From positions 62,001-126,000 of the forward strand of contig NZ_LQOU01000026.1 in NCBI RefSeq assembly GCF_002102155.1: a stretch of 64,000 nt of DNA, in the 5' to 3' direction. Below are positions 39,463 through 46,968 of the stretch, one piece after another (position 1 is the first letter of the stretch; each line of letters starts with the position of its first letter). This DNA comes from Mycobacterium europaeum. Its GTDB lineage: Bacteria; Actinomycetota; Actinomycetes; Mycobacteriales; Mycobacteriaceae. Under the pieces are notes generated by a model. It saw nothing but the letters and a program-made list of their open reading frames with translations, was not told where the DNA came from and did no database searches. Position numbers and translations under genes: made by a program.

Positions 39463-40950
39463 TTGACGCACTGCGTCGTGTTCGGCGCCACGGGATACCT
39501 GGGCACGCGGCTCGTCCCCCAGCTGCTCGCGAACGGTCACACCGTGCGGGTGCTGGCCCGCAATCCGGCAAGGCTGGACGGCGTCGCCTGGCGGGGCCGG
39601 GTGGAGGTCGTGCGGGGTGACGTCGCCGACGCGACGACGGTGCGGCGGGCGCTGGAAGGTCAGCACATCCTGTACTACCTGGTGCATTCGCTGATGCGCT
39701 CCGACTTCGTCGACTTCGACGAACGCGCCGCGCGCACTGTGGCCGAGTGCGCGGGGCAGGCCGGCCTGTCCCGCATCGTCTACGTCGGCGGTATCACGCC
39801 CGACGGGCAGCAGCTCTCCGACCATCTGGCCTCACGCGCCCAGGTGGGGCGCGTGCTCGGGACCTCCGGCGTCCCCTGCGTCGAGTTGCGCGCGGCCGCC
39901 ATCATCGGGGCGGGCTCGGCCAGCTTCGAAATGCTGCGCTATCTCACCGAGCGGCTGCCCCTGATCGTCGCACCGCGCTGGTTGCGTACCTGCGTGCAGC
40001 CCATCGCCGTTCGCGACGTGCTCTACTACCTGGTCCGCGCGGCGGGGCTGCCCGCCGAGGTCAACGGGCCATTCGACATCGGCGGGCCCGACCGCTTCAC
40101 CTACACCGAAATGATCCGCAAGTACGCGGTGATCGCGGGCCTGCCCAGGCGACCCGCGGTACCGGTGCCGTTGCTGACACCGCGACTCTCGGCGCCGTGG
40201 GTAGACCTGCTCACCCCCATTCCCCGCCAATTGGCCGGTTCGCTGATGGAGTCGCTGGAAAACGACGTGGTGTGCGCCAACCATGACATCGCCCGCTACA
40301 TACCCGATCCCGATGGTGGGCTGACGCATTACGAGGAAGCCGTCGAAGGGGCCCTCGCGCACGCCCGGGAAAAGGACCTGTGCACCCGATGGTCGCGCGC
40401 CGACACCAACGGCGCACCGTCCCAACCGCTGCCCACCGACCCGCAGTGGGCCGGTGGATCGCTGTATGAGGATGTGCGCCAACGCCGTAGCCGCTCCGAC
40501 CCCGACACGCTGTGGCGGGCTATCCGCACCGCCGTGGCCGCGCGCAATTGGTCGGCGTTGCCCTTGGAATGGCCGCTGCGCGGCTGGCTCAACGGCGCGT
40601 TCGGGATGGTCCGGCCGTCGCACCGGCCACTCGACGGGCAGAATTTGCACGAGGGCGAGGCACTGGACTGGTGGCGGGTGGAGCACATCGACGCGCCGCG
40701 ACTGGTCCGGTTACGTGCCGACATCCCGCTGCCGGGGCGCCTGTGGCTGGAGCTGTCCGCGAGCCCCCACGACGACGGCGGCTCGCGCTACCGGCAGCGG
40801 GCGCTGTTCCAGCCGTACGGGCTTGCGGGCCAGCTCTTCTGGAGCGCGTCGGCACCCTACCGCGATGTGGTGTTCGGCGGTATCGCGCGCGACGTCACGG
40901 CCACCGCACGCGCCGGCGCGAGTCGGGCGGCGGCCCCGTCGCACTGTTGA
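39463..40950 (+). CDS. SDR-type NAD(P)-binding protein with DUF2867 C-terminus
   Basis: A 495-residue protein. Residues 1-300 form an atypical SDR (VVFGATGYLGTRLVPQLLANGH; IVYVGGITPDG). Residues about 335-480 form a DUF2867 domain, often predicted to bind lipids or steroid-like ligands. The start is TTG, supported by AAAGGAG six bases upstream and by the fact that it overlaps nothing. The function is unknown. An oxidoreductase for an isoprenoid or lipid intermediate would fit the surroundings. Confidence 0.82.
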   Translation: MTHCVVFGATGYLGTRLVPQLLANGHTVRVLARNPARLDGVAWRGRVEVVRGDVADATTVRRALEGQHILYYLVHSLMRSDFVDFDERAARTVAECAGQAGLSRIVYVGGITPDGQQLSDHLASRAQVGRVLGTSGVPCVELRAAAIIGAGSASFEMLRYLTERLPLIVAPRWLRTCVQPIAVRDVLYYLVRAAGLPAEVNGPFDIGGPDRFTYTEMIRKYAVIAGLPRRPAVPVPLLTPRLSAPWVDLLTPIPRQLAGSLMESLENDVVCANHDIARYIPDPDGGLTHYEEAVEGALAHAREKDLCTRWSRADTNGAPSQPLPTDPQWAGGSLYEDVRQRRSRSDPDTLWRAIRTAVAARNWSALPLEWPLRGWLNGAFGMVRPSHRPLDGQNLHEGEALDWWRVEHIDAPRLVRLRADIPLPGRLWLELSASPHDDGGSRYRQRALFQPYGLAGQLFWSASAPYRDVVFGGIARDVTATARAGASRAAAPSHC

Positions 40951-40963
40951 GAGGAGGACCGAC

Positions 40964-41179
40964 ATGGGTGAGCGGAGATTCCATGACGGCGACAAGGTGG
41001 AATGGCGGAGCCACGGCAACACCGTCCGGGGCACCGTCGAAGGAGAAATCACCTCCGACACCGAGACCGCCGGGCGCACCGTCCGGGCGTCCGAAGACGA
41101 GCCTCAGTACCGGGTCCGCAGCGACAAGTCGGGTGCGTACGCCGTGCACAAGCCGAGCGCGCTGCGCCCGGTCGGCTAG
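40964..41179 (+). CDS. DUF2945 (TUDOR-like) small protein
   Basis: A 71-residue protein of the DUF2945 family: DKVEWRSHGNTVRGTVEGEI and YRVRSDKSGAYAVHKPSALRP, a small beta-barrel. ATG with AGGAGG seven bases upstream. It begins 13 bases after the SDR gene and is likely co-transcribed. The role is unknown. Confidence 0.8.
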   Translation: MGERRFHDGDKVEWRSHGNTVRGTVEGEITSDTETAGRTVRASEDEPQYRVRSDKSGAYAVHKPSALRPVG

Positions 41180-41345
41180 GGCCGCAACCCGACGAAGTCC
41201 TGACCAGACGGTGCGCGAGCCCGCTCGGCTTCGCCGATAAACCGCCCGATCGGACAGAAAAGCGCGACACTTGTCGGGGTTCGTGGGGCGCGTGAAGCGG
41301 TCGCCGATACGCTGGTCGGCGAATCTTGCAGAAGGACACAGCTAA

Positions 41346-41930
41346 GTGACCAAGCGCGGCGCCGCTGATCGGCGACTGGACCGAGCCGAACTCGAGAAGT
41401 TGATGTCGGCCGACATGCGCGCGCTCACGGCGCAATCGGACCGCATCGGCAGGCATTTCGCCCGTCAGAACGACGTGGGCGGCACCGACTTGCACGCCTT
41501 GCTGCACATCATGGTCGCCGAAACGGCCGGGACGCCCTTGACGCCGGCGCAGCTGCGCCAACGCCTGGATGTGTCGCCCGCGGCGATCACCTACCTGGTG
41601 GACCGCATGATCGACTCCGGCCATCTGCGGCGTGAGCCCGATCCCGACGACCGGCGCAAGACGCTGCTGCGCTACGAGGAATCCGGCATGGCGCTGGCCC
41701 GCTCGTTCTTCAGCCCCCTGGGGGCGGAGCTGCACGCGGCCCTCGCCGGCATCTCCGACCGCGACCTGACCGCCGCACACCGGGTTTTCCTGGCGATGAT
41801 GGAGGCGATGTCGACCTTCGAGTCGCAACTCGACGGAGCGGTTCCCCAACCGCCGGCGGCGAGCGGGAAGCGCCCGCCGGCCAAGGGCCGGGGACGTGCG
41901 GTGAGCAAGACCGGCGAGCGCCCGGCCTAA
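41346..41930 (+). CDS. MarR-family regulator (paralogue 2)
   Basis: A 194-residue winged-helix regulator, paralogous to the one at 29542-30051, with the same DNA-binding core (VSPAAITYLVDRMIDSGHLRREPDPDDRRK). The recognition helix differs slightly (VSPAAITYL against LSGSAITYL), so specificity could overlap. It carries an extra basic, Ala/Pro-rich tail (about 160-194). The GTG start has AGAAGG ten bases upstream. No 29-bp dyad is present in its own 166-bp upstream region. Its stop shares three bases with the convergent glycosyltransferase stop. Confidence 0.9.
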   Translation: MTKRGAADRRLDRAELEKLMSADMRALTAQSDRIGRHFARQNDVGGTDLHALLHIMVAETAGTPLTPAQLRQRLDVSPAAITYLVDRMIDSGHLRREPDPDDRRKTLLRYEESGMALARSFFSPLGAELHAALAGISDRDLTAAHRVFLAMMEAMSTFESQLDGAVPQPPAASGKRPPAKGRGRAVSKTGERPA

Positions 41931-43174
41931 CGCACCGGCCGCCGGGCCGCGGAGCCGAGCACCCGCTGCTCGATCAGGTCCGCCCCGCCCGGCACGCCCC
42001 CGGTCGCGGCGAATCCCACCGCCACTCGACGCGCGCCGTCCGCCATCGTCATCGCCGCGCGCACCTTCGTCCTCAGCCGGGCCGGGGTGAGGTTTCTGGC
42101 GGCCAGGCGGGTGCCGCAGCGGGCGACCTCGACGCGCCGGGCCACCTCGGCCTGGTCGCGCGCGAACGGCACGACGCAGACGGGGACGCCGCGATCGAGG
42201 GCTTTCAGTGTCGTCCCCATACCCCCGTGCGTGATGGCGCAGCTGGCCCGCTCGAGCACGGCCGCGTGCGGGACGAAGCGGCATATGGTCGCGTTGGGTG
42301 GTCGCGGGAGATCCGGCGGTATCCCCGCCGGAAATGTCGCCACCACGTGGACGGGCTCATCGGCCAGCGCCCGCAACGCGATCCGCCCCAAAGCGGCGTC
42401 GGCCTGCCTGATCGAGGACGTGTTCACCAGCACCACCGGCCGCTTGATCGCAGCGACCCAGGCCGGCGCGGCCGTGGTCGGCTCGAACCCGCAGGCACCG
42501 ATGTGGTGGACCAGCCCGCCCCAGCCAGGGTGTGGGTACTCGAAGGGCTCGCCCCCGACGGCCAGCAGCAGCGGCGCGCGGCGCATGAAGTCGTCGACCG
42601 AAGCGACCGGCGACACGCCCAGCTCGGCGCGAATGGCGTTGACGCGCGGGAGCATTGGCCGGTCGAACAGATGGCGGACGATCGGCCGCACCGAGGCGTC
42701 CCGGATGTCGCCGAGGATGCCCGGCAGGGGGCGAAAACCCGGGCCGAAGGGCGGGACCCCGCGGGACCGCAGGTAGGGCGTGAACGGGGAGAACACCAGC
42801 CACGGAGTATGCCCCGCGTCCGCCGCCGACATCGCGCCCCAGCAGTTCGCGTCCACGATGACCGCGTCCGGCCGGACCCTATCCACCGCCCGGCGCAGGT
42901 CTGAGACCTCGAGCACCGCTCGCCGGCAGAGCACGTCGATCGTCGACTTCAAGACTCCCAACGCGTTTGGCGCTCGCCAGTCCTCGCCGGCGATCGCCTC
43001 GATGGCGGGATCGACCGGCTCGGCGTGTACACCGACCGCGCGCATCGTCGCGACGCCGTCCGCCATGGTGCGGGCGTGAACCTCGTGACCACGGCCGGCG
43101 AGTTCGGCCAGCAGCGCCCCGACCGGCAGCAGGTGGCCCAGGGCCGGCGACCCGTAGGCCAGTATCACCGCCAT
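41927..43174 (-). CDS. UDP-glycosyltransferase-like (GT1/MGT) enzyme
   Basis: A GT-B glycosyltransferase of 415 residues. The N-terminal acceptor domain starts MAVILAYGSPALGHLLP with the catalytic-type histidine. The C-terminal donor motif ITHGGMGTTLKALDRGVPVCVVPFARDQ corresponds to the nucleotide-sugar loop of macrolide and plant-type enzymes. The ATG at 43174 was chosen over a longer frame that runs into idi. It follows idi by 11 bases, so a carotenoid or terpenoid acceptor is plausible (CrtX-like), but that is inference. Confidence 0.85.
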   Translation of the reverse strand: MAVILAYGSPALGHLLPVGALLAELAGRGHEVHARTMADGVATMRAVGVHAEPVDPAIEAIAGEDWRAPNALGVLKSTIDVLCRRAVLEVSDLRRAVDRVRPDAVIVDANCWGAMSAADAGHTPWLVFSPFTPYLRSRGVPPFGPGFRPLPGILGDIRDASVRPIVRHLFDRPMLPRVNAIRAELGVSPVASVDDFMRRAPLLLAVGGEPFEYPHPGWGGLVHHIGACGFEPTTAAPAWVAAIKRPVVLVNTSSIRQADAALGRIALRALADEPVHVVATFPAGIPPDLPRPPNATICRFVPHAAVLERASCAITHGGMGTTLKALDRGVPVCVVPFARDQAEVARRVEVARCGTRLAARNLTPARLRTKVRAAMTMADGARRVAVGFAATGGVPGGADLIEQRVLGSAARRPVR

Positions 43175-43185
43175 GTCACACGCAG

Positions 43186-44211
43186 CTACGAGGCGGGCGT
43201 GAGGTCGAGCGCGCGCAACGCCGAAACGCCCGCGGCGCCGCAGCCGTGCAGGCAGACCCGGAGCTCGTCGATGAATGGCTGCAACCAATCAACCACGGCC
43301 GCAGCGGATTCGATCGCGGCCGGCAGCAGGGGCCGAGCCACCGCCACGACATCGGCACCCAACGCGATCGCCTTGGCCGCGTCCATGCCGGTGCGGATAC
43401 CGCCGGAGGCCACCAACGGGATGTCCGGCAGCACCTCGCGCACCTCCACGATGGCCCTCGCGGTCGGGATGCCCCAGTCGGCCAGGTGCGGGTAGCGAAG
43501 CTCGCCGTAGCGGACGAACTGCTCGACCCGCGACCACGAGGTGCCGCCGGCGCCCGCGACGTCTATTCCGGATACCGGCAAGTCGCCTTCGGCGCCAACC
43601 AGTTCCGCGGCCGCCACGCCACCGATCCCGTGGCCGACCTCCTTGAGCAGTATCGGGCGATCTATGGCGTCGGCGGCGTCCCGCAGTCTGTCCAACGAGC
43701 CGGAGAAGTCGGTGTCCCCGTTGCGCTGCATGGCTTCCTGCAGCGGATTGGTGTGCACCGCAAGCACGTCGGCGCCCACCCGGTCGAGAGCCTTCGCCAG
43801 GTCGGGCACAGCGGCCCTGGTCAGCTGGGCCAGGCCGATGTTGCCGAACAGCAACACATCCGGGGCCACCTCACGGACGGTGAAGCTGGCCGCGGCCCGT
43901 TCCCCCAGCGCACTGTCCAGCATTATCCGCTGCGATCCGAGCATCATCCCGATGCCGAGTTGTTGAGCGGCCGAGGCCAGGTTCCGGTTGATGGTGCCCG
44001 ACAACTCGGCACCGCCGGTCATCGCACCGATCAGAATCGGCGACCGCAGGTTCGCCCCGAAGAACCGGGTCGACAGGTCGATGTCGCCGAGGCTGGTCTG
44101 GGTCAGGGCGTTGTAGGGCAGTTGGTACCGTTCCAGGCCGGTAGTGAGGTGCTCATAGTTGACCTGCTCGCCGAGGCACACGTCGATGTGCCGCCGCTTG
44201 CGGGTGGTCAT
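43186..44211 (-). CDS. fni: Type 2 isopentenyl-diphosphate delta-isomerase
   Basis: FMN- and NADPH-dependent enzyme interconverting IPP and DMAPP, which supplies starter units for crtE. The protein has 341 residues in a TIM barrel: [10 protein letters not shown] at the N-terminus, IGAMTGG, the [10 protein letters not shown] segment, VKEVGHG-like [10 protein letters not shown], and [19 protein letters not shown] for FMN phosphate. I chose the ATG at 44211; a GTG at 44232 adds seven residues. Its divergent promoter region contains operator C, linking precursor supply to carotenoid control. Confidence 0.93.
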   Translation of the reverse strand: MTTRKRRHIDVCLGEQVNYEHLTTGLERYQLPYNALTQTSLGDIDLSTRFFGANLRSPILIGAMTGGAELSGTINRNLASAAQQLGIGMMLGSQRIMLDSALGERAAASFTVREVAPDVLLFGNIGLAQLTRAAVPDLAKALDRVGADVLAVHTNPLQEAMQRNGDTDFSGSLDRLRDAADAIDRPILLKEVGHGIGGVAAAELVGAEGDLPVSGIDVAGAGGTSWSRVEQFVRYGELRYPHLADWGIPTARAIVEVREVLPDIPLVASGGIRTGMDAAKAIALGADVVAVARPLLPAAIESAAAVVDWLQPFIDELRVCLHGCGAAGVSALRALDLTPAS

Positions 44212-44336
44212 CGGCGCGCCGTCGACCGTCACGGCAGGGCCCCCGGCGCGACCAACCCCCGGCCCGTCACATCCATAATGTCCATAGTGCCCCTTTGTTG
44301 CGTGCCGTCGGCGCGTATTGCGTGACGATGCGTAAT

Positions 44337-44365
44337 TTCAGTTGATTAATGTTTAATATACTGAA
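44337..44365. promoter_or_regulatory. Operator C, 29-bp MarR-type dyad between idi and the transporter
   Basis: Dyad TTCA-N4-ATTAAT-G-TTTAAT-N4-TGAA centred on 44351, the third copy of the plan seen at 30073 and 30202. It ends 12 bases before the transporter GTG and lies about 125 bases upstream of idi. TATACT at 44357-44362 inside it could be a rightward -10 box, and its complement a leftward TATATT, so binding would block both promoters. Confidence 0.75.
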
Positions 44366-44377
44366 AGACTTCGATTC

Positions 44378-46477
44378 GTGGTGTGGGATGGCGTGGCCGC
44401 GGCCGTGACGGGACGACGGTCGTGGCTGTACGCGCTGGGGGCCCTGCTGTTGGGCATCGTCTTCATGGCGGCCGTCGGCGCCAACGCGGCCGCCGGGCAG
44501 GCGCCGCTGTCGGTGCCGACCGGTTCCGATTCGGCCCGCGTCGACGCCCTGGCCCGCCAATTTCCCGGCGGGGACCGCGCTCCGCTGATCCTGGTCATCA
44601 GCCGCGCCGACGGCGCGCCGCTCGGCCTCGCCGGCCTCGCCGCCGCCCAGGTGGCCCGCGACCGCATGCAGGCCGCCGCACCGCAGGGCGGACCCGCCGT
44701 CGCGGTGCCGCCGCAGGTGTCGGCCGACGGCAAGGCCGCCATCGCGGTGGTGCCCGTCAGCGCCGACCTGTCGGGTCTCACCCTGACCGACGCGGTCACC
44801 CACTTGCGCGCGGCCGCCTCGGCCGGCCTGCCGACGGAACTGCGGGCCCACGTGACCGGCGGCCCGGCGTTCGGCGCGGACATCGCCGGGGCGTTCACCG
44901 ACGCCAACGTCACCCTGCTCGCGGTGACCGCGGCGGTGGTGGCGTTGCTGCTGATCGCGACCTACCGGTCCCCGGTCCTGTGGCTGGTGCCGCTGCTGGT
45001 GGTCGGGTTCGCCGACCGGGTCGCGGCGGCGGTGGGCACCGCCGTGGCGCCGCTGACCGGGCTCAGCTTCGACGGCGCCACGTCCGGGATCACCAGCGTG
45101 CTGGTATTCGGCGCCGGCACCAACTACGCGCTGCTGCTGATCTCCCGCTATCGGCAGGAACTGCGGCGCCATCGCGAGCACCGGGACGCCTTGCGTCGCG
45201 CGGTGCGGATGGCCGGGCCGGCGATCGTCGCCAGCAATGCCACCGTCGTGCTGGCGTTGCTCACCTTGCTGTTCGCCTCGACCCCGAGCACGCGCAGCCT
45301 GGGCGCGCTGGCGGCGTGCGGGTTGCTGGTCGCGGCGGTGTCGGCCCTGGTGATACTGCCGCCGCTGCTCGCCCTGTGCGGCCGTCGATTGTTCTGGCCC
45401 TTCATCCCCCGCCCCGGCGACGCCGCAACCGCGGATACCGGTGCCTGGCACCGCGTCGGGGAGTGGGTGAATCGGCGCCCGGCGCTGGTCGCGGCGGCCG
45501 CCATCGCCGCTCTGGCGGCGCTGGCCACCGGACTGCTCGGCACGCGGATCGGCCTGTCACAGACCGAGCAGTTCCGGGTGCACGCGGACTCGGTGTCCGG
45601 CTATGAGGTTGTGGCCGCCCACTTTCCGGCCGGCCTGACCAACCCCACGCTGGTCATCGCGCCCACCGCTTCGCGGGTCCCGCAGGCCATCAGGGCCACG
45701 CCGGGCGTGGTGTCGGCGACCGATTCCGCGCGCTCGACATCCGGGCTCACGAAGTGGTCGGTGGTGATCGACGCGCCACCGTCCTCCGACCGGGCGTTCA
45801 AGACCATTGCGTCACTGCGTGATACGACGAAGGCCATCAGCCCCGCCGCGCTGGTGGGCGGGCCCGATGCGCAGGCTCTCGATGTCCGCGACGCCGCCAC
45901 CCACGACCGCCACGTGTTGATCCCGGCGATCCTCGCGGTCATCCTGGTGGTTCTCTATATCCTGCTGCGATCCGCACTTGCGCCGCCCACGCTGTTGTCG
46001 GCCACCATTCTCGGGGCGCTGGCCGCGCTCGGCATGGGCGGCTGGGCCAGCAGCCATCTCTTCGGTTTCCCGGCGCTGGACAACAGCACCCCGCTGTTCG
46101 CCTTCCTGTTCCTGGCCGCGCTCGGCGTGGACTACACCATCTTCCTGGTCACCCGCGCCCGCGAGGAGTCGGCGCAGCGGGGCGCACGCGCCGGAATGGT
46201 GGCCGCGGTATCGGCCACCGGCGGCGTGATCACCAGCGCGGGAATCGTGTTGGCCGCCGTCTTCTGCGTGCTGGGCGTGCTGCCGTTGATCGTGCTGACC
46301 CAGCTGGGAATCATCGTCGGCCTGGGCATCCTGCTGGACACCTTCGTGGTCCGCACACTGGTCATTCCCGCGCTGTTCGCCCTCATCGGGGACCGCATCT
46401 GGTGGCCCGCCACACCCGCGCCCGCCAAAGCCGTTGCAGCACAAGCCGAAATACAGCAAGAACGGAGCATCCCATGA
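44378..46477 (+). CDS. MMPL-domain RND-type transporter
   Basis: An inner-membrane transporter of 699 residues, shorter than MmpL4/5 and closer to the ActII-3 type. Two repeats each have one TM, a periplasmic loop and a TM cluster. In the second repeat the proton-relay pair D585-Y586 is intact (LGVDYTIF). In the first repeat the position is N249-Y250 (GAGTNYALL), so one Asp is replaced. The GTG start is only 12 bases beyond operator C, giving a nearly leaderless message and no ribosome binding site. Overlaps tspO (ATGA). It may export carotenoid glycosides or other lipids, which is inference. Confidence 0.88.
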   Translation: MVWDGVAAAVTGRRSWLYALGALLLGIVFMAAVGANAAAGQAPLSVPTGSDSARVDALARQFPGGDRAPLILVISRADGAPLGLAGLAAAQVARDRMQAAAPQGGPAVAVPPQVSADGKAAIAVVPVSADLSGLTLTDAVTHLRAAASAGLPTELRAHVTGGPAFGADIAGAFTDANVTLLAVTAAVVALLLIATYRSPVLWLVPLLVVGFADRVAAAVGTAVAPLTGLSFDGATSGITSVLVFGAGTNYALLLISRYRQELRRHREHRDALRRAVRMAGPAIVASNATVVLALLTLLFASTPSTRSLGALAACGLLVAAVSALVILPPLLALCGRRLFWPFIPRPGDAATADTGAWHRVGEWVNRRPALVAAAAIAALAALATGLLGTRIGLSQTEQFRVHADSVSGYEVVAAHFPAGLTNPTLVIAPTASRVPQAIRATPGVVSATDSARSTSGLTKWSVVIDAPPSSDRAFKTIASLRDTTKAISPAALVGGPDAQALDVRDAATHDRHVLIPAILAVILVVLYILLRSALAPPTLLSATILGALAALGMGGWASSHLFGFPALDNSTPLFAFLFLAALGVDYTIFLVTRAREESAQRGARAGMVAAVSATGGVITSAGIVLAAVFCVLGVLPLIVLTQLGIIVGLGILLDTFVVRTLVIPALFALIGDRIWWPATPAPAKAVAAQAEIQQERSIP

Positions 46478-46953
46478 ACAAGTCCACGTTGGCCGCCACC
46501 AGCGCCGCCGTCGCCGTCGCCGCCGGCTCCGGCAGCATCGCGAGCGCCAAGGCCGTCCCCGCCTGGTACGCGCGGCTGCGCAAGCCGCCGTACCAGCCGC
46601 CCAACGCCGCCTTCCCGGTGGCGTGGACCACCCTCTACGGTGACATCGCGGTCACGTCCGCGGTGGCCATCGACCGATTCCGGGCGGCGGGACAGCACGA
46701 CAAGGCACGCCGCTACGCCGCCGCGCTCGGCGTGAACCTTGTCCTCAACGCCGGATGGAGTTGGCTGTTCTTCCGCTTCCACAAGCTGGGCGCCTCGGCA
46801 ATCGGCGCCGCCTTGCTCGCGGCGAGCAGCGCCGACCTCACGCGCCGCACCGCGCAAGCCGACCCGCGGGCCGCGCTGGCGCAGTCGGCGTACCCGCTGT
46901 GGTGTTCGTTCGCCACCGTCCTGGCCACCCATGTTTGGCGCCTCAATCGCTGA
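46474..46953 (+). CDS. tspO: TspO/MBR-family membrane protein
   Basis: A 159-residue protein with the five-helix TspO fold. The hallmark is VPAWYARLRKPPYQPPNAAFPVAWTTLY near residues 28-55, followed by NAGWSWLFFRFHKLG. TspO proteins bind porphyrins and sterols. In Rhodobacter, TspO negatively affects photopigment and carotenoid gene expression in response to oxygen. It has a longer than usual Ala-rich N-terminus. It is coupled to the transporter (ATGA) and its stop overlaps the ribosome binding site of the photolyase gene. Confidence 0.9.
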   Translation: MNKSTLAATSAAVAVAAGSGSIASAKAVPAWYARLRKPPYQPPNAAFPVAWTTLYGDIAVTSAVAIDRFRAAGQHDKARRYAAALGVNLVLNAGWSWLFFRFHKLGASAIGAALLAASSADLTRRTAQADPRAALAQSAYPLWCSFATVLATHVWRLNR

Positions 46954-46968
46954 GGAAACCCTCGAATC

